NCBI GenBank assembly: GCA_030148425.1
Contig: JASBTM010000012.1
Span: 108,569-172,568, forward strand
Origin: Hyphomicrobium sp.
Lineage (GTDB): Bacteria; Pseudomonadota; Alphaproteobacteria; Rhizobiales; Hyphomicrobiaceae
Direction: 5' to 3'
DNA: 64,000 nt
The notes beneath the pieces are model-generated. The model worked only from the letters and a program-made list of their open reading frames with translations. It ran no database searches and was not told the origin of the DNA. Numbering within the stretch: position 1 is the stretch's first letter; each line of letters opens with the position of its first letter. Made by a program: the position numbers and the translations under genes. Positions 45,073 through 56,400 of the stretch are shown here, piece by piece.

Positions 45073-46194
45073 TTAGAACACCCTCGACGATCGGCCGCGA
45101 CTTGAACGCGGGGGAGTGCTGTCGGCACTCGCGGCCAACCCGTCGATACGCTTCTTATGCAAAGCCTCTTGGACGGCGCGTTCGGACGCTGCCTTTGCTG
45201 CAACGGCGACCGACGCGATTCCGATGTTCCCAATTTCCGAACGCAAGACTTTCCGAAAGTAGGCCAGCATCGCAATGCCGCAGCCTCGCGATCCGTGAGG
45301 GGAATCCGTCTGCCGGTTATCCAGCGACTTTGCCAAGGTCGCATTCAGCGCCAACAGAAACGCTTGCCGAATAATATCGGGCTGGGTGTCGCCGTAGACC
45401 GCGAGTTCGCTAGCCAACAGTCCGTCCGTCAGGTCGCGGTTGATCGGAGCGAGGATGATGCTTCGCTCGCTCCCCCACGTCGTATAAAGCTCAGAAAACC
45501 GATCAAGATGCGCATCTTCGATGTTGCATGACCATCTTCTTTCGCCCCCTCCTTCTCTTTCTTTTTTTAGGGGTTCATTCCAATAGGGTTCCTGTCGGGG
45601 AAAATTAACGGGGTCAGCTTGGGATGATTTGCAGGGGTGGCTTTCTGACCCATGACTTTCCACCGTAGTGGGATTTGTTCTGACCACGGATTTTCTGCAT
45701 GGGTGAGACGGCGCTGTTTTTGCCGTGCGGGCCGCTCGAAACTTCATCACGGCGTCGGTCACTAGTGCGTCTAGATCTGTCGGAGCCACGGCGCACAAGC
45801 CATAGTGCACAAGCGCACGTCGATCGTTGGGCGATGCGAGCGCATCAAAGCGGGCACGGCGTTCCGAGTGAAGATAATTCGCTTTCTTCAGCTCCCGAAT
45901 GGACCGTTCGATTACGTCTTTGGAGTATCCCGTAATCTCCGCAATGCGATCATAGCCAGGCCATGCCCGTTGTGTTTGGCTGTTCATGAAATAAGAAATT
46001 GCCGCCAGAACGCGCACGCAAGAGTGCGGCAGTCCCTGGTCAAGCGCGGCCTTCTCGACCGCCAACGCTCGGATAAAACGAAACCCGGCGGATACGTTGG
46101 CAGCATCGTGTTCCGCGGCCGTCATAGGGCGTCGGTCGGTTTCTTCAGGCAACGCTTCAAAGGCGTCATTTGCAGGGAAAGGAAAGGTCGTCAT
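45073..46194 (-). CDS. Putative helix-turn-helix replication protein
   Basis: 373 residues. The N-terminal third is a winged HTH: LPHSCVRVLAAISYFMNSQT followed by WPGYDRIAEITGYSKDVIER and SIRELKKANYLHSE. This arrangement occurs in phage and plasmid replication initiators and primosomal HTH proteins. The rest has a long linker and a helical domain with no ATPase motif. The leader holds an RBS hairpin and an antisense RNA candidate (46203-46391), which fits copy-number control of a replication gene. Confidence 0.65.
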   Translation of the reverse strand: MTTFPFPANDAFEALPEETDRRPMTAAEHDAANVSAGFRFIRALAVEKAALDQGLPHSCVRVLAAISYFMNSQTQRAWPGYDRIAEITGYSKDVIERSIRELKKANYLHSERRARFDALASPNDRRALVHYGLCAVAPTDLDALVTDAVMKFRAARTAKTAPSHPCRKSVVRTNPTTVESHGSESHPCKSSQADPVNFPRQEPYWNEPLKKEREGGGERRWSCNIEDAHLDRFSELYTTWGSERSIILAPINRDLTDGLLASELAVYGDTQPDIIRQAFLLALNATLAKSLDNRQTDSPHGSRGCGIAMLAYFRKVLRSEIGNIGIASVAVAAKAASERAVQEALHKKRIDGLAASADSTPPRSSRGRSSRVF

Positions 46195-46202
46195 ATCGCC
46201 GT

Positions 46203-46225
46203 GGCTCCTGAATTAACGAGGAGCC
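46203..46225 (-). promoter_or_regulatory. Hairpin that hides the ribosome binding site of the replication gene
   Basis: On the minus strand GGCTCCT pairs with AGGAGCC. The second arm contains AGGAG placed 10 bases before ATG 46194. Closing the stem would block initiation, so translation may be limited or switched. Confidence 0.6.
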
Positions 46226-46347
46226 TGGACGACAACAGTTGACAAGCCTGGCTGAGCCGTGGCTTTCTTTGTGCGTGTCCGGTCCCCAGATGTCTCGGAT
46301 ACGCACCGGCTCACTGTTCTGGTAAAACCGTGGGCCTTCGTTACAGG

Positions 46348-46391
46348 ACCGCCAGCTTGAGCGAAACGCTCGCTGGCGGTTTTTATTTATT
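46348..46391 (+). terminator. Strong intrinsic terminator, plus strand
   Basis: Stem ACCGCCAGC/GCTGGCGGT (46348-46356, 46372-46380), inner stem GAGCG/CGCTC (46359-46363, 46367-46371), then a T-rich tail. It has no T-run on the other strand, so it acts only on plus-strand RNA, although no plus-strand gene precedes it. Confidence 0.88.
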
Positions 46392-46487
46392 GGCGATCCG
46401 TCAAGGCAGCAATGTTGTGCGACATCGTCAAATGTCGTCGCAAAATCACGATGCCATGTGGATCGTTGCTCAGAAGTTCTGCGCCCC

Positions 46488-46700
46488 TTAGGTAGTCGTT
46501 TTGCGAGGTGAGACAGGTCGATTTTTGATCCACGCCACAACGTCGTTTTGGATCCAACCGACACGCTGCGGGGTAATTTGAAGCGGTCTCGGGAATGCGC
46601 CATCGCGAATGAGTGAATAGAAAGATGATCGCGAAATTCCGAGTGTTGCAATCACCTCGCGAGCCCGCAGAATCCGATCTCCGTCGACAACATTTGACAT
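46488..46700 (-). CDS. AlpA-type regulator
   Basis: 70 residues. RILRAREVIATLGISRSSFY SLIRDGAFPRPLQI is a typical AlpA/MerR-like winged helix, followed by GWIQNDVVAWI. Distinct from the AlpA at 43172 and from the relic at 24704. It lies at the start of the replication-like gene set, which it may activate. Confidence 0.8.
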   Translation of the reverse strand: MSNVVDGDRILRAREVIATLGISRSSFYSLIRDGAFPRPLQITPQRVGWIQNDVVAWIKNRPVSPRKTTT

Positions 46701-47415
46701 ATTCGCACCGTCTTAGATTGCCACAAACTGATGCGCACAATGTGAATGCGCCGTGCGGCACTGGCAACGGCATTCCGCATGTCGCGGCGTTTAATTCAAA
46801 ATGGAAGCCGAAACCGTTTCGGCGCGAATTTGCTAACATTCTGAGGCCGAAGTGAATTCAGAATGTTTCACAATAAAACGTGTGACGCTTCGTGTTTTGA
46901 CCGCACCTGACAAGCCACTGAATCGAGCCGCACCAAATTTTGACGCCACATCCTATTGTCGCAAGGCGTCGTTGGACTTGATCGTCACGCCGATCCCTGA
47001 TCCGTTAACGAAGGAAACTCCAGTATCGCGAAAAAGGCGACTAAGCGTTGGGCTGCGATGTGTCTCCAAGGAGTGCCATGAACCAGCATCAGCCAGCGAC
47101 CGAAATCCCCGAAGCTGATGCTCTAATCCGCACTCGAAACCGCGAGAACGGCCGGCGCAGCATCGCTCTCAAGCGCGAGAGAAACGAAAACGCTGATCGA
47201 GATTTGGCACGGCCAAAAAGAGGATGGCGATGGTGATCTCGCCGGCACTCCGTCGAGACCTTGGAAATCCGGTTCTTCGGTTTCTTACATCCCTCATAAA
47301 AGCACAAGCTCGTGTCCATTGCCTGATAGACAAGCTCATTGCTTTCAGAAAAATTTCCGACAGACTGCCCGGGCCGTATAAGCCACATGCAGGCACGCCG
47401 CCCGCACATACAATT
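46701..47415. other. Spacer between phage-like block and exoprotein gene
   Basis: Roughly 700 bases. A short plus-strand frame at 47078-47236 has a good ribosome site and is listed separately. No terminator could be found for the exoprotein transcript that ends at 47416. Confidence 0.4.
47078..47236 (+). CDS. Possible 52-residue protein
   Basis: ATG 47078 preceded by AAGGAGTGCC, a near-ideal ribosome site. The product is very basic (RTRNRENGRRSIALKRERNE) and unlike known families. It could be a real small gene or a chance start. Confidence 0.3.
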   Translation: MNQHQPATEIPEADALIRTRNRENGRRSIALKRERNENADRDLARPKRGWRW

Positions 47416-50400
47416 TCACTCCCTTGAAAGCGCATGCTGCTCATCGGACGTCAACATGCGCTTCTGGTCATCAGTCAATGTCCCAACACCAACGTACCGA
47501 ATGGAACTATCAGGATTGTAGCGGCTTTGCTGCTTTTTATCCTTCCAGCGTTTGTCGGATTGCGAGGGCGCGCTGTCATCATCACCTCCGCCATATCCCA
47601 CGACCTCAACGATGATGATCGAGGGCTGATCAGTCGGTGCTTGATTACCTGTGGGCGCGGTTTCTTTCGTCGATGCACTTGCCGTGTTCGTTGCCTGCGT
47701 CAGACCCGATACGTTCGGCGGCTGCACCACTGGGATGCCGCTCGTGGCACCTTGCACCTGAATGTTGGCTGCATTGACGATCTGCAGCGCCGCCAGGTTG
47801 ACGTTGCCCGACACGCGGATACCCGCTTCACCCGCATCGATCGTGCCGAGCGGCGCGATGAGATCGATATCGCCCGACGGAACTTCGGGGATCGGATTGA
47901 GCGTCGCGATGCCGGCACCCGAACTCGGAGCTACCGGCGACAGCGTCGCATGACCGTAGCTATCGTAGACAAGCTTCGGTGGCGTGTAGACCACCGTCGT
48001 CTTGGCGCCGCGGCCGGCGTTGATGTCGCCTTCCGCTGACCATGCAAGGATATCGCCGCCGAAGGTTGTCATGACGCGAGAGAGGCCGAGCAGAATACTG
48101 CCCTTCGAATAGAGCTGGATATTGCCGTCGCCTTGCGTGATCAGGCCTGACGAGCCCGGAGGCACCTGCCCCTCCACCCCGACAATCAGTTTTCCAGCGG
48201 GTGTGAACATCTGGATGTCCCCGCCCGAGATGGTGCGTACGCCTGAGCCGCCGAACATGGTGATGTCGCCGGTGCGTGCGACCGCGTTGCCATTGGCATC
48301 GGTTTCTGGGAACAGCGTGGCGATAGCGTTGCGGCCGCGTAAATAGGAGCCGAAGCGCGAACTGTTCACGTCGTTGTATTCACGACCGCCATCGCGCAGC
48401 TCGGCGAAATAGATATCGCGCAAGAAGATGCGCTGCTGCTCGGGCGCCAGCATGTCGAAATAAGCGCGGGCTTCCTCGCCTGTGCCGCGAACGCCGTAAC
48501 GCTCTTTCAGCCAGCTGACCAATTCCTTCTCGTAAGTCTTGGCGACCTTGCCTTTCTGATCGGCGAGCGGGACGCCCGTAACGGCAAGATTGGCCGGATC
48601 GAGATATTTAATCAGGGCCGCATAGTCTGGACCCGTCGGGCCGACACCGGCCTGCATCACAATGCTGGCGCCGGGGCGCGTGTCGCCGATCGCGATCGGA
48701 CCTATGCTCATGATAGATCCTTGGTCGGCCTGGTAGAGGTTGCGGCCCGCCGAGACTTCCAACACCCCGGGACCGGCGATGTCGAAGTTGGCGTAGATGA
48801 TATCGCGGCCCGCCGAGACGATCGAAACATCCGTATCGTTGCTGTGAACGATCAGGTTGGAAAAGCCCAGGTCGGCGGAAGCCGTCGCGCCGGGCCTGCC
48901 GCTAGCCACGATATCGCGGCCCGCCTGCATGCGAAGGGGCGCCCCGCTTCGGTAGGCCTTCGACGTGGTGCCTATAGCGTCCTGATAGCTCGATTGCTCA
49001 CCGACTCCGAGACCGACAATGTCTCCCCCAACAGCATAAATCCGGATCGGTTCGGCATCGACGTCACGCTTTGGCGCCGTCGCGGCCGTGTTAGGGCCGA
49101 AAGCGAATAGTGAGTAGCTGCCGTTCCAAGAGGAGCGCCTGTTGGCTCCCGTTCCCTGGAAACTGACTGCGCCTCCCTCAACCGAGAGATTAGACACGAT
49201 TTGAGCATCGACTCCCGGACCTGTTTGCCCGACGAATGCCGGATTGAACGGGGTTGGCAACGGTGTACCCGTCGCCGACATGATGAGCGCGTGCCGCGAC
49301 TCATAGGGTGGTACGACAATCCTCTGACCGCCGTAGATCGAACCTGCAGCCAGGATCGACAACTCTCCCGACAGCGAGGGCGCTAACACATCCTTGGTGT
49401 AGCTTGCTTCGGTTCTTCCTGCAGATGCACCATAATAAATGTTTCCGTCCAACGCCGCGACGCGGAGGATCGCCGGCCAGGTATCGGTGATATCCGTGCT
49501 GAGAACGCCGCCCATGGGGATGCCTGCCTTGCTCGGCGCCATGTTGCCTGCGGCCGAGGTCAGATTGATTGCCGTGTGGTCGGTCCACAGCGTGAACCAA
49601 CTGTTGCCGCCGCCGGCATAGGTCGCTCCATTGGCGAAGAACGGCGAGGTGTTGAGCTGATGGCTGCGCGTGGCATCTCCCGCACCGCCAATCACCATGT
49701 CGCCCAAGGTTTGCAGATAGACCGCCGAGTCGCCGGGCACCAACACCAGCCCCGAAAGCGATTGTGCGCTGGACGCCTCGAAAGGATCGGCCGCACGCGG
49801 ATCGATCGGATTGTCGACCCTGCTCGACGTACGATAGATAGTCTGGATCTCGCCAACTGATGACGCTTCAACCTGCGTTGTCCCACGAAGGTTGACGATG
49901 CTGCCACTCAGCGCCGTTTTAGATGCAAATCCGTCGGCTTCTCCAAGAGGGTTGAGCGCACCCGCAACGCGCATATTAAGGTCTCCGCCGCCGGTAAGTG
50001 TGAGGGCACCATCGGCGCCGACCCGGCCCGTCGATCCAACAGCGACGACCAAGCCCTGGCTGCGACTGTCCTCGACCTGTTGCCCCACTATACCTCGAGC
50101 ATCGATCTTGCCAGCATCGCCGCCGACCCTGACCGTGACGTCGCCGCCTCCCAAGGCGCCAAAGCCAGTGAAGCCAACCAAGAACGGATCTCCGATATCG
50201 GTCCCGGACTGAACACGCGCATAGGTGCCGAAATTGATCCACCAGGCGGTCGGGATCGCCGCACTCACCGCAGCACTGCCCGAGCCTTGCCGCCAAAGCC
50301 AGTTACCCGTCAGCGCGCTTGAGGTGTCGCTATTGACGTGATTCACATCGCGCACATCGCCAATGAGATCGCCGCCAGCCGCAATCAGCAGATTGCCGCC

Positions 50401-53400
50401 GTGATCGGGATACCAGGCACGATAGTTTGCCAAGGCCGCGGAATAATCGACGGGCGGATCGCCGAGGATTGAACCGTCCGTCAGCACGCCCCGCACCCGA
50501 TCATAGGCGGCGTCGACGTTCGTCGCTGTCCCGGCCGTATAGACACCGTAAAGCGAATCCATGCGGATATCTCCGGCCGCGAGCAGCGATAGGTTGCCGG
50601 CCCCGGTGCGGATCACGCTGAACAGCGGAGAGGTGGCATTGATAGTAACGCCTGCACCGCTGAGTTGGGTGCATTGGCCAGGCTCCATTGCGCAAATACT
50701 GTAACCTGGGTCCAACGCCCAATCGTCGACAGGCTTGCCCGGCTCACCCCCGTACATATTGCCGTCAGTCCAAACCCAGGACACCTTTACACACTGGCCC
50801 GGCTCGCTTTCGCAGATATTGTATGACGGATCGAGCGCCCAATCGGCGACGGGAGTACCGGGCTCCCCATAGTCGGCGTTGTCGGGCGACCAGTACCACA
50901 CACCTCCAGGAATCCGCTCCACAGCATGATGCGTATCCGCGAACCGGATGCTGCCCTTGGATGCCGGATTGAGGGCCCTCCTGTCGGCGGATGACAGATC
51001 CGCGCCCGCAACCATTTGCAGGTCCCAGGAAGTTGCGCCCGCGCCCAGCATCGGCGCGACCGCCCAGTTGCGTCCCTGAACACCTCCGTCCGCAGGCCGC
51101 AGATCGACCGGGGTATCGCCCACCAGTTCAACCTTAGTCGTGGACGGTATCAACGATCCGCGCGCGAGCGCGACCGGGCCGGTCGTCACCATCTGCACCG
51201 GCAACGCAATCCCTTTTGGCCAGACGAGCGCGTCGATCGCGGTTTCTGTTCGCAGCGGCGTGCCGGCTCCGAGCTTCATGCCTGCGTCGAGCGTCACGGC
51301 ATTTCGCAGGACCGTTCCGGCGGCATAAGCGACGCTACCGTCGGCATTGTAGATATTGGCCGCGACCACCGTCCCCGCAGGCAGATTCACCGCTCCTGTC
51401 AGGACCGCATCGACCGGAAGGACCGTGCCCGCCGGAAGAGTCGTGGCGGCGACTGGCACATCATAGTTGAGCTTCGCACCTGCCTCGAAGGTCGTGCCTG
51501 TGTCGAGCACCACCCCATCGGTTGGCACCACGATATCGCCTCCAAACGGAAGGTTTGCACCTTCGGTCAGAACCCAACCGGCATCGTCAGGAGTTGTCGG
51601 CGGCGGCGCAAAGCCGTCATTGATGCTGCCGTAAATGTTGAGATTGCCCGCGGCGCGAACATGCAGCACGCCCGGTTCGCCATAGCCGCGCAGAGCGAGA
51701 TCGAGCCGGTTCGATTGCGGTCCATAGCGATAGCCCGAGAGATCGAGATCGCCCGCGATGGTAAGGTCGCCATTCGGATTGTCGGCGCTGATCTTACTGA
51801 TGATCTCGACGCCCGGACGCAGATGATAATTGCCAAGCCCCGCAAGGCGACTGGAAAGTCCGGCGTTGTTCAGGGCCGCATCGATGAAGGCGCCGTTATC
51901 GATGTCGAGTGCGTCGAGGTAAGCCTGTGTGATCTCTTGTGGCTTGTGGCCCGTAACATCCGGCGAATTTGCCTCCGGCGCATCGTCATAGATACGGAAG
52001 GCATTGACGGCGACGGTCTTGGCGCCGCGGATTCCGGGCGTGCCGATTACATTGAGAGCCACATCGTTGGCGCCATTGCCCGCGCTATCGATTCCACCCT
52101 GCCCGCCCGTACCGCCGAGGCGTCGTGCATTGAGGTCGAGCGTGCCGCGCGCGACGCCGTCGTTCTGTCCACGGCCGCCGCCCATCGCCACGCTTGTGCC
52201 GGCGCGCAGATCGAATGCGGCGTTGCTGCCGATCGTCAGTGTCCCTTTGCGTGACGTCAGATCGACGATCGCGCGGTTCGGGCTATCGATGATCTTGCCA
52301 TAGCTGTCGACGCGCAGGCCGGTGCCATGGGCATCGAGTGTACCGTTGACAGTAAGATCGCCCATGGCGGCCAGACGGATCGAGCCGACTTGATATCCGC
52401 TGGCATCGATGGTGCCGTTGACGGTCAGGTTGCCGCCATCGAGCGCGATCTCGACGTTGCGTGCCCGTACTTCATTGCCGATCGTCAGGCTGCCTTGCTT
52501 GATCTGGAATTTGCGCGCGCCGAACACAGCGCCAGAATTGAGTCGGGTGTTGAGTCCTGCGAAGTCGGCGAGTGTTTGCGCGCGCACGGTGAGTTCAGCC
52601 GCATCGTAAGGCACCATTGTGCCGCCGGCGTCGTATTGACCGGACGCCGAACCACGGATCGTACCGCCGAGAGCGACGTGGCCTGCGCCTGCGCCGAGCG
52701 CCGTCGCCGTCATCGTGCCGCCGCGATTGTGCTTCGCGGAGAGGTCAACGATGGAGCCCGCCGCGGTCGTGATGTTGCCCGCGTTGCTGGTCAGGACGAG
52801 ATCGCCGCCCCAGCTATATTTGGTGACGTCGAACATCGGCACCGCGCGGCCCGACAGATCGATCCGCGCGCCATCGGCAAGCGTCAGATTGTCGGTTGCA
52901 TTGAGCGTCAGCCGGCCTGAGGGCAGCACCACGGCGGTATCCACCGTGACGTTGCGCCCCGAGAAGGCAAGCTGCGCGCCAAGGGCATCGCTCGTCGCAC
53001 TCGTCCCAACACCTCCGGCCGCGCGGATCGCAATGTCGCCGCCGCCGGTCACGGTAAGCTTCGAGCCCGCCTCGCCGGTCACCAATAGAGAAGTGATTGC
53101 CAGATTGCCGCCAGCATAGCTCCAGCCCTCGCCGGTGACGTAGTCGCCGCGCGTTTCATACACCGACAGGATGCTCTTGCCGCTGGCCGCGATGCGTTCG
53201 CTGGCGTTGAGGCGGACCGTCGCGAAGCCGAGCGCCAGGCGATCGTCGATCGCCGTGCTCGCCGCCTGAGTGTTCGGTCCGTAACCGAAGAGGATGTTAC
53301 GCGCGTCGATATCGAGCGAACCGTGACCGAGCAATGCCGAGACCGGCGCGCCTGGCGAACCCTCTGCGCCGGTCCAGATAAACTCTCCCGCGCGGATCGT

Positions 53401-56400
53401 AGCGACGTCGCTTGCGACTCCATAGCCGTAGATGGCCGGTGCGCCGAACACGATGCGCTCCAGCGACGAAGCGTCGAGCTCGACCGAGCCATAGACATTG
53501 ACGGCGTCGCGCGCGTTGAGGACGAGGGTCTCGAGCGCGGGCACTCCGGTCGCCGTATTACCCGCCAGCAGCTCAGCAAGCTTCGCCTGGTTGAGCACCA
53601 GTCCGTCGGGAAGCTGATCGGCCGCTTTCGCCATCGCGATGCTGGCGTTTTCGCCGAGATTGACGGAAGCCACGCCGAGGACGAGATTGCGCGTGCCGTA
53701 GGAAACATTGTCGGCGATGGTCAACGCGCGATTGGTGGCGATGGCGATGGTGCCATTCGAGACCAAGCGGGTCGGCCGGTCGCAGGCGGCGCTCACGCAG
53801 GCGCCGATGTTGATGTTGACGCCGGTGCTGGCCTCGGATCCGCTGGGGGGATCGCTCAGGATGAGATTGAACCAGCCATTCGACACCACCAGCGCGCCTT
53901 CGGCCGTAAACACGTAGCCGTCACGGGAATCGAATGTGCGCGCCCCTCCGGCCTTGGCGACAATCGACGCGCCTTCCTCGATCGTGATCGAAGCATCGAT
54001 AGATCCGTTGTCAACGTAGTGGCGGCTGCTTGCGAGTATCACCTCGCCCGCTGCGATCTCCGCGCCGCTACGAATGATGAGATCGCCCTCTCCGCTGATT
54101 TCGGCGTAACGGCCGGTTTGTCCGTATGTCCTGCTCAGGTTGGCGTTCAGGAGAAGACGAGGGGCTTCTAGCGCATTGAGTGTCTCGTCATGGATGGAGA
54201 CGCCGCTGAGGCCCGCCGTCGCCGCCTGACCGATCGCAAGCACCTCTCCGATTCCGCCGACAGCAACCGTGCCGCCGTAACCGTCGCTCTTCGCCTCGGG
54301 ATCGAGCCGCACGTTGCCGGCGATCGAGAGCGCCTCGCGTGCGTCATCTTGCGCTTTTTTGAACAGCGAGATCCCCAGGGTTCCCGCATCAGCCGTGATG
54401 GTCGTGCGGGGCACGCCAATGCGCGCCGCATCCGCGCTCAGGAAGGCGTTGTAGCTCATCTCATTGTACGAGGAATGCGTGCGCACCGCATCGCCGCGTG
54501 TGACGATAACCCAATTGGGCAATGCTTCGCGGATCGCGGTATTGGCGATGTCCAGCGTTCCGGCGGCTAAATACGAGCTATTGCCGAGCGCAGTCACGCC
54601 GCGAAGGCCGACCTGATCGCCGGCGCCCACCTCGACGCGGAAAGCGCCGGGAAGGAGCGCATAGGTCGACGGCATCAGCGTATAGGAGCCGGCGGGCAAA
54701 CCAGGTACTCCCGCCGGAATGGTGATCCGTTGTCCGACCAGCGGATTGCCCGCATCCGGCGCAACCGGCGCGTAAGCCCCGCCTCTCCCAGGCACGATCG
54801 CATAGACCGCGTTGCCTTTGCTGCTGAATTTGTAACCGGGATTGGAACTGGCCAACGGCGTCGTCAGAACATCGACGGAGCCGCCGCGGCCGCTGATGAA
54901 GCCCGCACCAATCAGTTCGCCGCCGCCCGACAGGTCGAGCGTCGAGCCACCTTGGGTGGCGACGTGCGCCCCATTCAGATTGATGGCGTTTGTAATCCTG
55001 CCGGAAACCCCGCCGACCGAAAGCTCGATTTTGCTGCCGTCGTAACTATAGGTGATCCCGTCAACCGTACCGCCGTAGGGCATGACAAGGCCCGAGCCAC
55101 TGACCGAAGTAAGGCTGCCAGCGAGCAGGTTGACGCTGTCTGCCTGAGCAAAGCTATCGAGCGAACCCAGTGTCAAGGTGCCGAACGGCGCGCGGACGAC
55201 TCCGCCCTGGTTGACGGTTTCGGCAGCAAGGGTCAGTTTGCCGAAAGCCGAATACGGCACGGCCACATCGCCCGCGCCATAATGGCGGATGGTGAGCGCG
55301 GTGCCCGCGACGAACGGCATGCTGGCGCCCTGATAGCCGGCGACGATCCGCGCATCGACATCGGTCGATGGATATATTTGAGCGGCGGTAAGGACAATAT
55401 CGCCGGACGTTTCAAGAGCCGTCCGGTTCGTAGCACGTGCGCGAAGTAGCCGAAGATTCCCGGTGCTGGCGAGATCGACGGCCGAGAACCCACGCCAGTC
55501 CACGGTCAGCCTGGTGGAAAGATCGATTCCGCGCGCGCCGAAGCCGACCGTATCGCGAACGTCGATCAGGTCGGCATGAACGCCAAACAGCGCGCCGCTT
55601 TGTTGCTGCGATATGCCGTTCGGCCAGCCGATGATCGGAGAGACGTATGGATCGCGCGCGTAGCGGGTGACACCCGCCAGACGCACATAAGGCGCGGCAA
55701 GCGAAACCCGGCTGTCGGACGCCGCTCCCTCAGCCAGCGCGAACGCCGCCGCATAGAGGCGCGTGCTCTGGCCGAGATTGAGCGAGACGTTGCCGTCGAA
55801 ACTCAGCAGACCGTCAACCAGCAGCGAGAGATTGCCGAACCCGCCAGCCCCGATCCGGTCCGCGCCCAATCGCGCGGTTCCGGTCTTCAGAAGGTCCAAT
55901 GCCGTCGCCGCGTCCAGACCTTCTGGCAGCAAGCTTGCGCCCTGTTGCTGGCTGAGCACGAACTCACGAGCGCCGAGCACTGCGCTCGCGGCATCTCTGT
56001 CGTAGTTCGGTGAGATCAAGGCCAGCGCCAATGTGCCGCCGGCCGCCCCTTCGCCGCCCGACGCGGCGCGCATCGTACCATCGAGATAGAGGCCGTTGTT
56101 CGACTTGACAATGATCGAGCCGCCGTCGCTGGCGACCATCACCGGCGTGCTGCTTTGCGGCAGGCCAGGCTTGCTAATATCCAGCACTGCGCTTGCGCCC
56201 GAGGCGTCGAGTACCGCGCCCGGACGGATCACCACGAAGGCGTTGGGGCCGAAGGCTTCGCCGGTTTCTTCCCAATCGAGACCGCCGCCGATGCGGATCG
56301 TGCCGCCATCAGCGACCGAGCCATAGGTCTGGCCATGAACATCCTTGGCGGTGGCCGCACGTGCGGCGACATCCAGCACCGCGGTCTCACCAATCCAGAT

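Larger units (their letters stand above)
46203..46391 (+). ncRNA. Candidate antisense RNA to the replication gene leader
   Basis: Three consecutive hairpins on the plus strand: 46203-46225 (7 bp), 46271-46306 (11 bp with one mismatch) and 46348-46380 (9 bp plus 5 bp inner stem), the last followed by TTTTATTTATT. The RNA would be complementary to the 5' leader of the minus-strand replication gene. Such counter-transcribed RNAs control initiators in many plasmids. The promoter was not identified. Confidence 0.5.

Noticed and set aside
22242..47415. CRISPR array or known defence system
   Set aside because: No regularly spaced direct repeats and no Cas, restriction or abortive-infection domains were recognised.
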